Both the position numbers and the translations under genes were made by a program. 22,914 nt of DNA, taken from the NCBI GenBank assembly GCA_964390725.1, contig CAYMIW010000047.1:1-22914 (forward strand), in the 5' to 3' direction. The DNA comes from JAABTH01 sp964390725 (GTDB lineage: Bacteria; Bacillota; Dethiobacteria; DTU022). Below are positions 14,385 to 22,896 of the stretch, in pieces. The notes beneath the pieces are model-generated. The model saw nothing but the letters and a program-made list of their open reading frames with translations. It searched no databases and had not been told where the DNA came from. Each line of letters begins with the position of its first letter. The stretch's first letter is position 1.

Positions 14385-15605
14385 GTGAAAGAGATAAATC
14401 TGACCAAACTTGATAACAGGGGTGTTACCGCTGCCCGTGGTTATAAAGCAGCCGGAATAGCCTGCGGTATCAAGCGAGATAAAAAAGACCTTGCCCTTAT
14501 TTCCAGCGATTATGATGCAGTTGCGGCTGCGGTTTTCACCAGCAACCAGGTTAAGGCTGCCCCGGTGCATCTATGCAGGAATAACCTGGAGAATCCCATC
14601 AGGGCAATTGTTATTAACAGCGGTAATGCCAACGCCTGTACAGGCGACAAGGGTATGCGTGATGCTCACGTAATGGCAGCTAACGCCGGGGGTGCCCTGG
14701 GAGTAAAAAACAACCAGATTATGGTTTGCTCTACAGGTGTTATAGGTGAACCGCTGCCGATGAATATCATAAATAAAGGGTTGGCGGCTATTGCCCATGT
14801 ATTGAATGAGGGGCCTGCCGCTGATAAGGATGCAGCCGAGGCGATACTTACCACTGATACCAGAATCAAACTTTCTGCATATCGCTGCACACTGCCGGAA
14901 GGCGAATTCTCTATAGGTGGTATGGCCAAGGGTTCCGGGATGATTTGTCCCAATATGGCAACCATGCTCGGTTTTCTTGTAACTGATGTCAAAATTGAGC
15001 GGGAATTACTGCAGCATATGTTCAGCGAAGCTGCCGATCAATCATTTAATGCAATAACCGTTGACGGTGATACTTCAACTAACGATACTGCAATAGTTTT
15101 GGCCAATGGGGCTGCAGAAGGAGTAGAGGTTCGTGAAGACAGTGTTTTTTATGAGCCTTTCCGGAAAATGCTTGGCAGGGTTTGCCGGGAACTGGCCCTG
15201 CAAATAGTTGAAGACGGTGAGGGGTTGACCAAGTTAATCACCCTGAAAATCAGGGGTGCGGCCGACCAGGCCGGAGCTCGGGTAATGGCCCGGTCTGTTC
15301 TCAATTCACCGCTGGTAAAAACAGCATTTTATGGTGAAGACGCCAACTGGGGCAGAATAATCGCCGCCCTTGGTTATGCCGGGGTTCCGTTTGATCCTGA
15401 TACAGTTGATATATTTATCGGTCCTTACCAGGTGGCTCAAAATGGCGGGGCTGTTCCATTTGATGAAGAAAAAATGAAAGAAGTGTTGAAGATGCGAAAT
15501 GTCACGGTTGTAATAGATTTGAAGCTTGGATCGGCCGAAGTTAAAACCTGGGGAACAGATCTCAGCCATGAATACATCAGTATCAACAGTAATTACCGTA
15601 GTTAG
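14385..15605 (+). CDS. argJ: Glutamate N-acetyltransferase / ornithine acetyltransferase
   Basis: 406 residues from GTG 14385, with GGAGGTG at 14373-14379. The self-cleavage site of the Ntn-hydrolase fold is PNMATMLG, with Thr193 as nucleophile after cleavage at Ala192-Thr193. NSGNANACTG and DGDTSTND are also conserved. ArgJ moves the acetyl group from N-acetylornithine to glutamate, recycling it; the bifunctional form also accepts acetyl-CoA. With argJ present, no argE is needed. Whether this one is mono- or bifunctional is not evident from sequence alone. Confidence 0.96.
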   Translation: MKEINLTKLDNRGVTAARGYKAAGIACGIKRDKKDLALISSDYDAVAAAVFTSNQVKAAPVHLCRNNLENPIRAIVINSGNANACTGDKGMRDAHVMAANAGGALGVKNNQIMVCSTGVIGEPLPMNIINKGLAAIAHVLNEGPAADKDAAEAILTTDTRIKLSAYRCTLPEGEFSIGGMAKGSGMICPNMATMLGFLVTDVKIERELLQHMFSEAADQSFNAITVDGDTSTNDTAIVLANGAAEGVEVREDSVFYEPFRKMLGRVCRELALQIVEDGEGLTKLITLKIRGAADQAGARVMARSVLNSPLVKTAFYGEDANWGRIIAALGYAGVPFDPDTVDIFIGPYQVAQNGGAVPFDEEKMKEVLKMRNVTVVIDLKLGSAEVKTWGTDLSHEYISINSNYRS

Positions 15606-15622
15606 GAAAAGAGGTTATGTTA

Positions 15623-16522
15623 ATGAATCAGGAAGCTTTGAACAGCATACCGAAAGCTGAAGTTCTTGTAGAAGCCCTGCCATATATGCGAGCTTATGCG
15701 GGTAAATACTTTGTAGTTAAATATGGTGGGCAGGCAATGGTCAGCCCTGATCTGATGGATACGGTAATTCTTGATTTGGTTTTAATGAAATATATCGGGA
15801 TCAAGCCTGTTCTGGTTCACGGCGGTGGCAAGGAAGTAAACCAGGTAATGGCCAAGCTGGGTAAAGAACCTCACTTTGTCAATGGGCTTCGGGTAACAGA
15901 CGATGAAACAATGGAGATAGTTGAGATGGTTTTAATGGGTAAAGTAAATCAGCATATTGTCAGCCTTTTTAACCGTCAGGGAGCAAAAGCAATTGGGCTC
16001 AGTGGTCGCGATGCCGGGTTCCTGCAGGCACGCCGGAAGGATAAGGTTACTGTTAACAGTGAAAAGGGTACAGAAAAAGTGGATCTGGGACGGGTCGGCG
16101 AAATTATCCAGATTGACCCCGATCCTATATTTAACCTCAGTGAGAGCGGTTACATACCGGTAATTTCTTCATTAGGTGCCGGTTTAAATGGTGAAAGCCT
16201 GAATATTAATGCCGACTACGTGGCAGGTGAACTGGCAGTTTCGCTAAAAGCGGAAAAACTGATTGTGCTGACTGATGTGGACGGTATTTACAGGGAAGAT
16301 GAAGGTTCAGTCGAGTTTATTTCTGCAATCAAGCGTCGTGAGATTAAGGCGATGATTATGAACGGTGAGATTAGTGGAGGAATGATTCCCAAGGTAGAGT
16401 CCTGCCTGATGGCCCTAGACGGAGGAGTGCGCCGCACACACATTATTGATGGCAGGGTTCCTCATTCATTAATCCTGGAGATATTTACCGATGCCGGGGT
16501 CGGCACGATGGTAACAAGATAA
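15623..16522 (+). CDS. argB: Acetylglutamate kinase
   Basis: 299 residues from ATG 15623. AAAAGAGG ends at 15614, 8 nt before this ATG; the in-frame ATG at 15617 is only 2 nt from the site and is less likely. Motifs are VKYGGQAM (~32-39), VHGGGKEVN, GLSGRDAG, and NADYVAGELA near the acidic ATP site. A ~25-residue helix precedes the kinase fold (EALPYMRAYAGK), a trait of arginine-inhibited hexameric enzymes. The closing EIFTDAGVGTMV is also typical. It phosphorylates N-acetylglutamate with ATP. Confidence 0.95.
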   Translation: MNQEALNSIPKAEVLVEALPYMRAYAGKYFVVKYGGQAMVSPDLMDTVILDLVLMKYIGIKPVLVHGGGKEVNQVMAKLGKEPHFVNGLRVTDDETMEIVEMVLMGKVNQHIVSLFNRQGAKAIGLSGRDAGFLQARRKDKVTVNSEKGTEKVDLGRVGEIIQIDPDPIFNLSESGYIPVISSLGAGLNGESLNINADYVAGELAVSLKAEKLIVLTDVDGIYREDEGSVEFISAIKRREIKAMIMNGEISGGMIPKVESCLMALDGGVRRTHIIDGRVPHSLILEIFTDAGVGTMVTR

Positions 16523-16546
16523 ATAACGGTAAGAAGGGAGACAGCA

Positions 16547-17740
16547 ATGGGTAACATTGAAGATCTTGAAAGCAGATACATTATAAACACTTATAACCGC
16601 CAACCCGGAAGCACCCCTCACCTGGTTAAAGGTGATGGGGCATATGTGTGGGATGAAAATGGTAAAAAATATCTCGATTTTCTGGGCGGTCTGGCAGTTA
16701 ATGTAGTTGGACACTGCCACCCCGGGGTAGTAGAGGCGATCTGCAGGCAGGCCGGAATATTGAGCCACACATCAAACCTGTATTATACAGGTCCCCAGGC
16801 AATATTGGCTGCAGAACTGGTCGAAAAAACACTACCCGGGGGGAAAGTATTTTTTGCCAACAGCGGGGCTGAGGCGAATGAAGCAGCGATAAAAATATCC
16901 CGTAAAAACAAACCGGGGCGCTATAAAATTGTAACTGCTGAGCGTTCATTCCACGGCCGGACCATGGCGACTTTAACTGCCACAGGTCAGCTGAAGTACA
17001 GGAAACCTTTTACGCCATTACTGGAGGAGTTTTCATACGGCACTTTTAACGATCTTACCTCATTTGAAACGCTGATTGATCAGGAAACAGCGGCAATTAT
17101 GATCGAACCAATCCAGGGTGAAGGTGGAGTGTATGTTGCCGAAGAGGCCTTTTTAAAGGGCTTGCGAGAACTCTGTGACCGCGAGGGAATCCTGCTTATT
17201 TTTGATGAGATTCAGTGCGGTATGGGCAGAACAGGTAGCCTGTGGGCCTTTGAAAATTATGAAATTAAACCTGACCTCATTACAGTGGCCAAGGGCCTGG
17301 GCGGGGGGCTGCCAATCGGAGCCCTCATTGCTGCTGAAAAATATACAGACGTTTTACAGCCGGGTGATCATGCCTCAACATTTGGCGGTAATGCAGTTGT
17401 TTGTGCCGCAGCCCTGACTGTTCTGAAGATTATTACTGATGAAGGTTTACTTGCCGGAGTTAAGCAGAAAGGGTTGCAGCTTGAAGGGGGTTTAAAGAAT
17501 ATCCTGACCCAGTTTCCCTCAGTTCAGGGAGAATACCGCGGTCTCGGTCTGATGTGTGCCCTTGAAATTGATCAACCAGTTGCAAAGAAGATTTATGAGA
17601 AGTGCACAACTGAAGGGCTTTTGATCAATGCCATTGGCGATAACATCCTGCGTTTGCTGCCGCCGTTAAATATAAAAGAAAGTGAAATTGACGAAGGTTT
17701 GTCAATTATTCATAAGGCATTTCAGGAAACTATATCGTAA
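16547..17740 (+). CDS. argD: Acetylornithine aminotransferase
   Basis: 397 residues, a class III PLP aminotransferase. SGAEANEAAIK (106-116) binds the cofactor phosphate, FDEIQ (219-223) holds the PLP-contacting Asp220, and Lys249 in ITVAKGLGGGLPIG forms the Schiff base. It converts N-acetylglutamate semialdehyde to N-acetylornithine with glutamate as donor. ATG 16547 has AAGAAGGGAGA upstream, and the gene is 24 nt from argB. The length and the GMGRTG motif fit ArgD better than other class III enzymes, and the operon settles it. Confidence 0.95.
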   Translation: MGNIEDLESRYIINTYNRQPGSTPHLVKGDGAYVWDENGKKYLDFLGGLAVNVVGHCHPGVVEAICRQAGILSHTSNLYYTGPQAILAAELVEKTLPGGKVFFANSGAEANEAAIKISRKNKPGRYKIVTAERSFHGRTMATLTATGQLKYRKPFTPLLEEFSYGTFNDLTSFETLIDQETAAIMIEPIQGEGGVYVAEEAFLKGLRELCDREGILLIFDEIQCGMGRTGSLWAFENYEIKPDLITVAKGLGGGLPIGALIAAEKYTDVLQPGDHASTFGGNAVVCAAALTVLKIITDEGLLAGVKQKGLQLEGGLKNILTQFPSVQGEYRGLGLMCALEIDQPVAKKIYEKCTTEGLLINAIGDNILRLLPPLNIKESEIDEGLSIIHKAFQETIS

Positions 17741-17752
17741 GGAGGAGCTAAT

Positions 17753-18988
17753 ATGGGAAAAGAAAAAGTTGTACTGGCTTATTCAGGGGGATTGGATACA
17801 TCGGTAATAGTTAAATGGTTGCAGGAAACCTATGACTATGATGTTGTTGCCATGACGGCAAATGTTGGTCAGGGTAACGGAGAGTTGGAAGGGTTAGAGG
17901 AAAAAGCCCTTAAAACCGGGGCATCTGAAGTATTTGTCGAGGATATCAGGGATGAACTGGTAAGGGATTATATTTTTCCCATGATCCAGTCCGGAGCTGT
18001 TTACGAAGGCAAGTACCTGCTTGGAACTGCCATTGCCCGTCCGGTAATTGGCAAAAGACTGGTTGAGATAGCTGAGCAGGTAGGGGCAACGGCGATTGCC
18101 CATGGCGCAACCGGCAAGGGTAATGACCAGGTCAGGTTTGAATTCGCCATTAAGGCGCTTAATCCTTACCTTAAAATAGTTGCTCCCTGGAGGGAATGGA
18201 ACCTTCACTCACGGACAGACTGTATTAATTATGCCTGTAATCATGATATTCCTATCCCTGTAACAGTAGATAAACCATACAGCATTGACCGTAATATCTG
18301 GCATATTAGTTTTGAAGGAGGTATCCTGGAGGATCCAAACCAGGAGCCGGATAGCGATATGTTCAGGTTAACTGTTGATCCCCTTGAGGCGCCAGAGGAT
18401 CCTGAAACAGTTTCAATTACCTTTAATAAAGGTATACCTGTTATGGTCAATGGTAATGCCATGGAGCCTGTTGTAATGTTGGAAAAGCTGAATGAAATTG
18501 CCGGTCGCAATGGTGTAGGCCGGGTCGATATGGTTGAGAACCGCCTTCTTGGCATGAAGTCCCGCGGTATTTATGAAACCCCTGGCGGAACTGTTCTTAC
18601 TCATGCCCATCGCGAACTTGAACATTATACTCTTGATCGTGAAACCCTGCATTACAAAGAAACCCTGGCCCTGAAATATGCCGAAATGATCTATTATGGC
18701 CTATGGTTCAGCCCCCTGCGCGAGGCGCTGCAGGCTTTTATTGAAAAAACGCAGGAGCCCGTCTCCGGGACAATCACTTTAAAGCTGTATAAGGGTAACA
18801 TTAATGTTGCCGGCAGGGAATCTGAACATACCCTTTATCATCATGGTATGGTAACATTTGAAGAAGATGATCTATTCGAACAAAAAGATGCCCAGGGTTT
18901 TATTAATCTTTATGGACTGCCTTTAATGATTAAGGGCATGATGGATTTAAAAAGCAAGAAACAAAAAAAGGAGGTAACCAAAAACTGA
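17753..18988 (+). CDS. argG: Argininosuccinate synthase
   Basis: 411 residues. The PP-loop ATP motif is AYSGGLDTSVI (9-19), followed by TANVGQG, HGATGKGNDQVRFE and KSRGIYETPGG, all conserved in ArgG. It condenses citrulline and aspartate with ATP to argininosuccinate. AAGGAGG sits just upstream of ATG 17753, 12 nt after argD. No ornithine carbamoyltransferase gene lies between argD and argG, where it is often found. The stop TGA at 18986-18988 overlaps the argH start. Confidence 0.96.
   Translation: MGKEKVVLAYSGGLDTSVIVKWLQETYDYDVVAMTANVGQGNGELEGLEEKALKTGASEVFVEDIRDELVRDYIFPMIQSGAVYEGKYLLGTAIARPVIGKRLVEIAEQVGATAIAHGATGKGNDQVRFEFAIKALNPYLKIVAPWREWNLHSRTDCINYACNHDIPIPVTVDKPYSIDRNIWHISFEGGILEDPNQEPDSDMFRLTVDPLEAPEDPETVSITFNKGIPVMVNGNAMEPVVMLEKLNEIAGRNGVGRVDMVENRLLGMKSRGIYETPGGTVLTHAHRELEHYTLDRETLHYKETLALKYAEMIYYGLWFSPLREALQAFIEKTQEPVSGTITLKLYKGNINVAGRESEHTLYHHGMVTFEEDDLFEQKDAQGFINLYGLPLMIKGMMDLKSKKQKKEVTKN
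18967..18975 (+). promoter_or_regulatory. Strong ribosome binding site supporting a CTG start for argH
   Basis: AAAGGAGGT is near-perfectly complementary to the 16S rRNA tail and lies 9 nt before CTG 18985. It is inside the end of argG, so its only plausible role is to start argH. Confidence 0.8.
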
Positions 18989-20367
18989 AGAAACCTTGGC
19001 AAGGTCGCTTTACCAAAGATACCGCTGCATCGGTTCTTGAATTTACTGCATCTTTAAATTTTGATCAGCGCCTGGCTCTTCATGATATCAGGGGTAGTAT
19101 TGCCCATGTTGAGATGCTCGCTGGCCAGGATGTGCTTACCGAAGAAGAAGCAAGGCTAATTACGCAGGGGTTGCAGGAAATTAAAGCGGAAATTATAGAC
19201 GGGACTTTTAAGTATGATCTCGCTTATGAAGATATTCATATGAACATTGAAAAAAACCTGATTGATAAAATTGGGTCGGTTGGCGGTAAATTGCACACAG
19301 GTAGAAGCCGCAATGACCAGGTTGCCCTTGATATGCATTTATACATGCTTGATGAGGGCCGAGTAATCATGAAGGAACTGGAGAAATTGCAGGGCACCTT
19401 GTTAAACCTGGCAGAGCGTTATGACGATCTGCTAATACCCGGTTATACCCACATGCAACGTGCACAGCCGGTGCTTTTTGCCCATCACCTGTTAGCCTAT
19501 TTCTGGATGCTGCAGCGCGATTGTGACCGCTTGAAGGGTGTTTTGATCCGGGCCGACCTGATGCCCCTGGGTGCTGGCGCTCTTGCCGGCAGCGGTTTCC
19601 CCCTGAACCGTGAGCAGGTTGCCGGTGCGCTTGGCTTTCAAGGCATCTATGAGAACAGTATGGACGCTGTCAGCGATCGTGATTATATCCTGGAGTTTCT
19701 CTCTTTTGCTTCCATCCTGGTTATGCACCTGAGCCGTTTTAGCGAAGAACTCATTAACTGGTCAACCGCTGAATTCAATTTTATTGAACTTGATGATGCC
19801 TATACCACGGGCAGTAGTATGATGCCGCAGAAGAAGAACCCGGATGTGGCTGAACTGGTGCGTGCTAAAAGCGGCAGAATATATGGCAACCTGATGGCAA
19901 TGCTTACGGTAATGAAAGGGCTGCCGCTTGCTTACAACAAAGATATGCAGGAAGACAAAGAAGGTTTATTTGATACTTTAGACACTATCAGGAAAATACT
20001 TCCACTATTTGCTGAAATGCTGGATACCATGACGGTAAACCGGGATAGTATGAAAGCAGCTGTTGATGATGATTACCTGTGTGCCACCGATCTGGCAGAT
20101 TATCTTGTTCGAAATAATGTTTCTTTCAGGGAAGCCCATCATTTAATCGGACAGATGATTTCCTTCTGTCGGGAGAAAGCAATCAGGCTCAGGGAGCTTG
20201 ATTCAGAAGCCCGGGGTAAATTTCACCCCTCCCTGGCTGAAAAGATAGATAATCTTCTTGATCCGGCCCTGGTGGCGGGAGCACGCATGTGTCGCGGCGG
20301 AACCGCTCCTACCGCGGTCAAAAAACAGCTTGAATTCGCCAGGGGCATATTAAAGAAACAGATATAA
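18985..20367 (+). CDS. argH: Argininosuccinate lyase (apparent CTG start)
   Basis: 460 residues if translation begins at CTG 18985, close to the usual ~457-460. The frame upstream of CTG has no ATG, GTG or TTG back to the stop at 18931. The first canonical start downstream is ATG 19114, which would remove 43 residues including the conserved KPWQGRFT (WGGRF-type) and DIRGSIAHV segments. Other family motifs are HTGRSRNDQV (~104-113), THMQRAQP (~154-161) and the fumarase/lyase signature GSSMMPQKKNPD (276-287). It splits argininosuccinate to arginine and fumarate. The CTGA overlap with the argG stop suggests translational coupling. Confidence 0.93.
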   Translation: MKKPWQGRFTKDTAASVLEFTASLNFDQRLALHDIRGSIAHVEMLAGQDVLTEEEARLITQGLQEIKAEIIDGTFKYDLAYEDIHMNIEKNLIDKIGSVGGKLHTGRSRNDQVALDMHLYMLDEGRVIMKELEKLQGTLLNLAERYDDLLIPGYTHMQRAQPVLFAHHLLAYFWMLQRDCDRLKGVLIRADLMPLGAGALAGSGFPLNREQVAGALGFQGIYENSMDAVSDRDYILEFLSFASILVMHLSRFSEELINWSTAEFNFIELDDAYTTGSSMMPQKKNPDVAELVRAKSGRIYGNLMAMLTVMKGLPLAYNKDMQEDKEGLFDTLDTIRKILPLFAEMLDTMTVNRDSMKAAVDDDYLCATDLADYLVRNNVSFREAHHLIGQMISFCREKAIRLRELDSEARGKFHPSLAEKIDNLLDPALVAGARMCRGGTAPTAVKKQLEFARGILKKQI

Positions 20368-20395
20368 AAACTATTAAGATATGATATTTACTTAA

Positions 20396-20427
20396 AACAA
20401 AGCGGGTTCAGATGAACCCGCTTTGTT
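20396..20427. terminator. Hairpin terminator between convergent argH and acyl-CoA ligase
   Basis: AACAAAGCGGGTTC (20396-20409) and GAACCCGCTTTGTT (20414-20427) form a 14-bp stem with a 4-nt loop. On the minus strand it is followed by a T-rich stretch (TTTTAAGTAAAT), so it best serves the acyl-CoA ligase. On the plus strand only the stem end is T-rich, but it may act in both directions. Confidence 0.75.
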
Positions 20428-20453
20428 AAATCCTGCAAATGCAGGGCAATGGT

Positions 20454-22133
20454 TTAGCCTTCAGCAGATCCCTTCTTTTCTTCTTCTTCACGCAGCATTC
20501 GCCGCAGAACCTTGCCAACCATTGTTTTAGGTAGTTCTTTTTTGAACTCGACCAGCTTGGGCACTTTGTAGGCGGCCAGGTTGGCCTTGCAGTGTTCAAT
20601 TACTTCTTCTTCGGTCATCGTCTCGCCTTCTTTAAGAACAACATAGGCTTTGAGGGTTTCACCACGATAGGGGTCATTGATTCCGGCAACTGCAGCTTCC
20701 ATTATTTTCGGGTGGGTATATAGGACTTCTTCAATATCACGTGGGTAGATATTGAAACCGCCGGCAATAACCATATCTTTCTTGCGGTCAACGATGTATG
20801 TATAGCCATCTTCATCGGCCTTGGCTATGTCACCGGTATAGAACCAGTCGTCCCTGATGCTGTTGGCAGTTTCATCAGGCATATTCAGATAACCTTCCAT
20901 AACCTGTGGTCCTTTAATGCACAATTCACCGACTTCGCCGATTGGCAGCTCGTTTAGGCCTGTTTCAACATCGACAATTTTATATTCCGTATCAGGCATG
21001 GGCAGACCTATACTGCCAGGCTTTCTGTTACCATAAATTGGGTTGGCGTGAGTTACAGGTGAGGTTTCGGAAAGACCGTAACCCTCAACTAACTTGCCGC
21101 CGGTGTTATTTTCGAACTGCTGCTGAACTTCCACCGGAAGAGGGGCGGCTCCACTGATGCAGACCCTGATAGATTTAATATCATATTTTTCCAGGTTGGG
21201 GGCGTTGTTTATCGCAACATATATTGTGGGAACGCCGGGGAAGAGAGTCGGTTTTTGCTTGTCTATGGTTTTTAATACTGTCTCCAGTTCGAAACGGGGT
21301 AATAATACCAGCTTGCCACCGTTTAACAGCCCAAGGTTAAGAATTGTAGTCAAACCGTAACTGTGGAAAAAGGGTAGCACGCCGAGAATAGTTTCTTCTC
21401 CGTTTGTATAATCTGTACACCAGGATTTAACCTGCATCATGTTTGCAACTAGGTTGCTGTGCTTCAGGACAGCACCCTTGGATACCCCTGTTGTTCCTCC
21501 TGTGTAAAGGTAAAGAGCCCGGTCTTCAGGTTTAACGTCAACCTGGGGCGGCTTCTTGCCGGCATATTGATCAATCAAACCGGTAAAAGAATGATCCCCT
21601 GCGACCAACTCAACGCGGTCTCCTTCTTTTTTCTCCTTGGCGACGGTGTAGAGAAAACGCAGCATACCGGGAAAATAGTCTTTTATGTTTGAGACAATAA
21701 TATTTTTAATGTCGGTTTTTGGTTGTATTTCCTTAATCATTTTGTAGAATCGGGTTAATGTGATAATTGTTTCGGCGCCGGAGTCTTTCAGCTGGTATTG
21801 CATTTCCCTGGCAACATACAGAGGGTTACAGGGTACCACTATGGCACCAAGGGAGAGAGCGGCAAAGTAGGCAATTGGGAACTGGGTGCTGTTCGGTAAA
21901 TGAATGGCTACCCGATCTCCTTTTTTTACTCCCAGGTCAGTCAAGGCTGCGGCCAGGCTTTCTGCTTTTTCTTTTAATTCAGAATAAGAAATTTCATGAC
22001 CCATGAAATGAACAGCGGGCTTGCTTTGATATTTTTCTGCTGCGTCAAGAAAAGCCTGGTAAAGCGAAATAGAGGGGTAATCAATACTGTGAGGTACTTC
22101 CGGTTCATAATTCTTTAACCATACTTTTTCCAT
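20454..22133 (-). CDS. fadD: Long-chain fatty acid--CoA ligase (AMP-forming)
   Basis: 559 residues of the ANL adenylate-forming superfamily. The P-loop is YTGGTTGVSKG (210-220), the adenylate motif is GYGLSE (351-356), YTGD is at 432-435, and DRKKDMVIAGGFNIYP (449-464) is the fatty-acyl ligase hinge region. The catalytic C-terminal Lys is Lys541 (GKVLRR). It activates a fatty acid with ATP and CoA to acyl-CoA, AMP and PPi in the cytoplasm or at the membrane face. Chain-length preference is not visible. ATG at 22133 has AAAGGAGG 13 nt upstream, a little farther than usual. A good promoter lies ahead of it. Confidence 0.92.
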   Translation of the reverse strand: MEKVWLKNYEPEVPHSIDYPSISLYQAFLDAAEKYQSKPAVHFMGHEISYSELKEKAESLAAALTDLGVKKGDRVAIHLPNSTQFPIAYFAALSLGAIVVPCNPLYVAREMQYQLKDSGAETIITLTRFYKMIKEIQPKTDIKNIIVSNIKDYFPGMLRFLYTVAKEKKEGDRVELVAGDHSFTGLIDQYAGKKPPQVDVKPEDRALYLYTGGTTGVSKGAVLKHSNLVANMMQVKSWCTDYTNGEETILGVLPFFHSYGLTTILNLGLLNGGKLVLLPRFELETVLKTIDKQKPTLFPGVPTIYVAINNAPNLEKYDIKSIRVCISGAAPLPVEVQQQFENNTGGKLVEGYGLSETSPVTHANPIYGNRKPGSIGLPMPDTEYKIVDVETGLNELPIGEVGELCIKGPQVMEGYLNMPDETANSIRDDWFYTGDIAKADEDGYTYIVDRKKDMVIAGGFNIYPRDIEEVLYTHPKIMEAAVAGINDPYRGETLKAYVVLKEGETMTEEEVIEHCKANLAAYKVPKLVEFKKELPKTMVGKVLRRMLREEEEKKGSAEG

Positions 22134-22235
22134 CTAAACAGTTGAACCTCCTTTTTGTGCTTTATCAGCTTTTATAATATAATTGCTTTTCTTACTATTC
22201 TCCCCTCTTTTTGCAATATCCTGCCTTATGATAAA

Positions 22236-22263
22236 ATTATATGCAATATATTAACTATATCAA
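22236..22263 (-). promoter_or_regulatory. Promoter of the acyl-CoA ligase gene
   Basis: On the minus strand TTGATA (22263-22258), 16-nt spacer, TATAAT (22241-22236). The -35 overlaps the stop codon of the upstream DUF456 gene. The leader would be about 95 nt. Two direct copies of ATATTGCA flank the start region (22249-22242 and 22219-22212). Confidence 0.55.
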
Positions 22264-22739
22264 AATATTCTCACGATAAACCAGATAATCATGATTGTTT
22301 CTATGGCAAGTTTAATCGGCAGGGCGCTTAAAAAGCCGATTGATGCCCCCAGTCCCGATTTTACTGCCTGATCAGTATTTCGCCTGAAAAGCAGATCAGC
22401 CAGGGTGGCTCCGATGAAGGGACCGAGGAGTAGTCCGAATGGAAAGAAAAAGAGTCCGGCAAAAAGACCAATGGCAGCACCCCAGAGGGCAGCCTTTGAA
22501 CCCCCAAAGTAGCGACTGCCCAGTGCAGCAAAAAGATAGTCTACGGCCATTACTGCAATAGCAAGCAGAGCCTGGATAATCAGAAAGGCAGGGCCGAGAT
22601 TTTCGAATCCGGCGATAAAACCATAGATGAGCATACCGGCCCAGATCAATGGCGCTCCGGGCAAAACGGGTAGGAGGGTGCCGAGGAGACCAACCAGAAA
22701 TATTAATGAAGCGATAATAATGGCTATAATATCTTGCAT
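22260..22739 (-). CDS. DUF456 family membrane protein
   Basis: 159 residues from ATG 22739, set by GGAGG 7 nt upstream on the minus strand; the in-frame TTG at 22757 precedes that site and is not the start. It is almost wholly hydrophobic, with four to five predicted membrane segments. Glycine/proline-rich turns (GTLLPVLPGAPLIW, GAAIGLFAGLFF, LGPFIGATLADLLF) are typical of DUF456. No biochemical function is known. It lies 126 nt upstream of the acyl-CoA ligase on the same strand with no obvious terminator between them, so some co-transcription is possible. Confidence 0.85.
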   Translation of the reverse strand: MQDIIAIIIASLIFLVGLLGTLLPVLPGAPLIWAGMLIYGFIAGFENLGPAFLIIQALLAIAVMAVDYLFAALGSRYFGGSKAALWGAAIGLFAGLFFFPFGLLLGPFIGATLADLLFRRNTDQAVKSGLGASIGFLSALPIKLAIETIMIIWFIVRIF

Positions 22740-22867
22740 TTGTTTCCTCCGATACAAAAAGAGTTATGATCCTGTTTATTAATAATAGCACATAACTTGC
22801 AAAAATCTGATTTAGCCTACCATGAAAACTTTTTTTTACTTAGCCAGGAGGAGTAAGGAGCTGATAC

Positions 22868-22896
22868 TTTTCAATAAAGGTCGATAATGTTATAAT
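22868..22896 (+). promoter_or_regulatory. Extended -10 promoter reading out of the right edge
   Basis: TTTTCA (22868-22873), 17-nt spacer, TGT followed by TATAAT (22891-22896). The perfect -10 with an upstream TGn compensates for a weak -35. Its gene would lie beyond the window. The stretch 22740-22867 contains no credible gene. Confidence 0.5.

Noticed and set aside
19114..19116. ATG as the argH start
   Set aside because: It would delete 43 residues including conserved N-terminal motifs and leave the strong ribosome site at 18967-18975 without a gene.
20432..20445. Small hairpin CCTGCA/TGCAGG beside the acyl-CoA ligase stop
   Set aside because: The stem is only 5-6 bp with no T-run; the adjacent 14-bp hairpin at 20396-20427 explains termination.
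22822..22887. 21-codon frame starting ATG at 22822
   Set aside because: It has no ribosome binding site, low-complexity start and no recognisable product.
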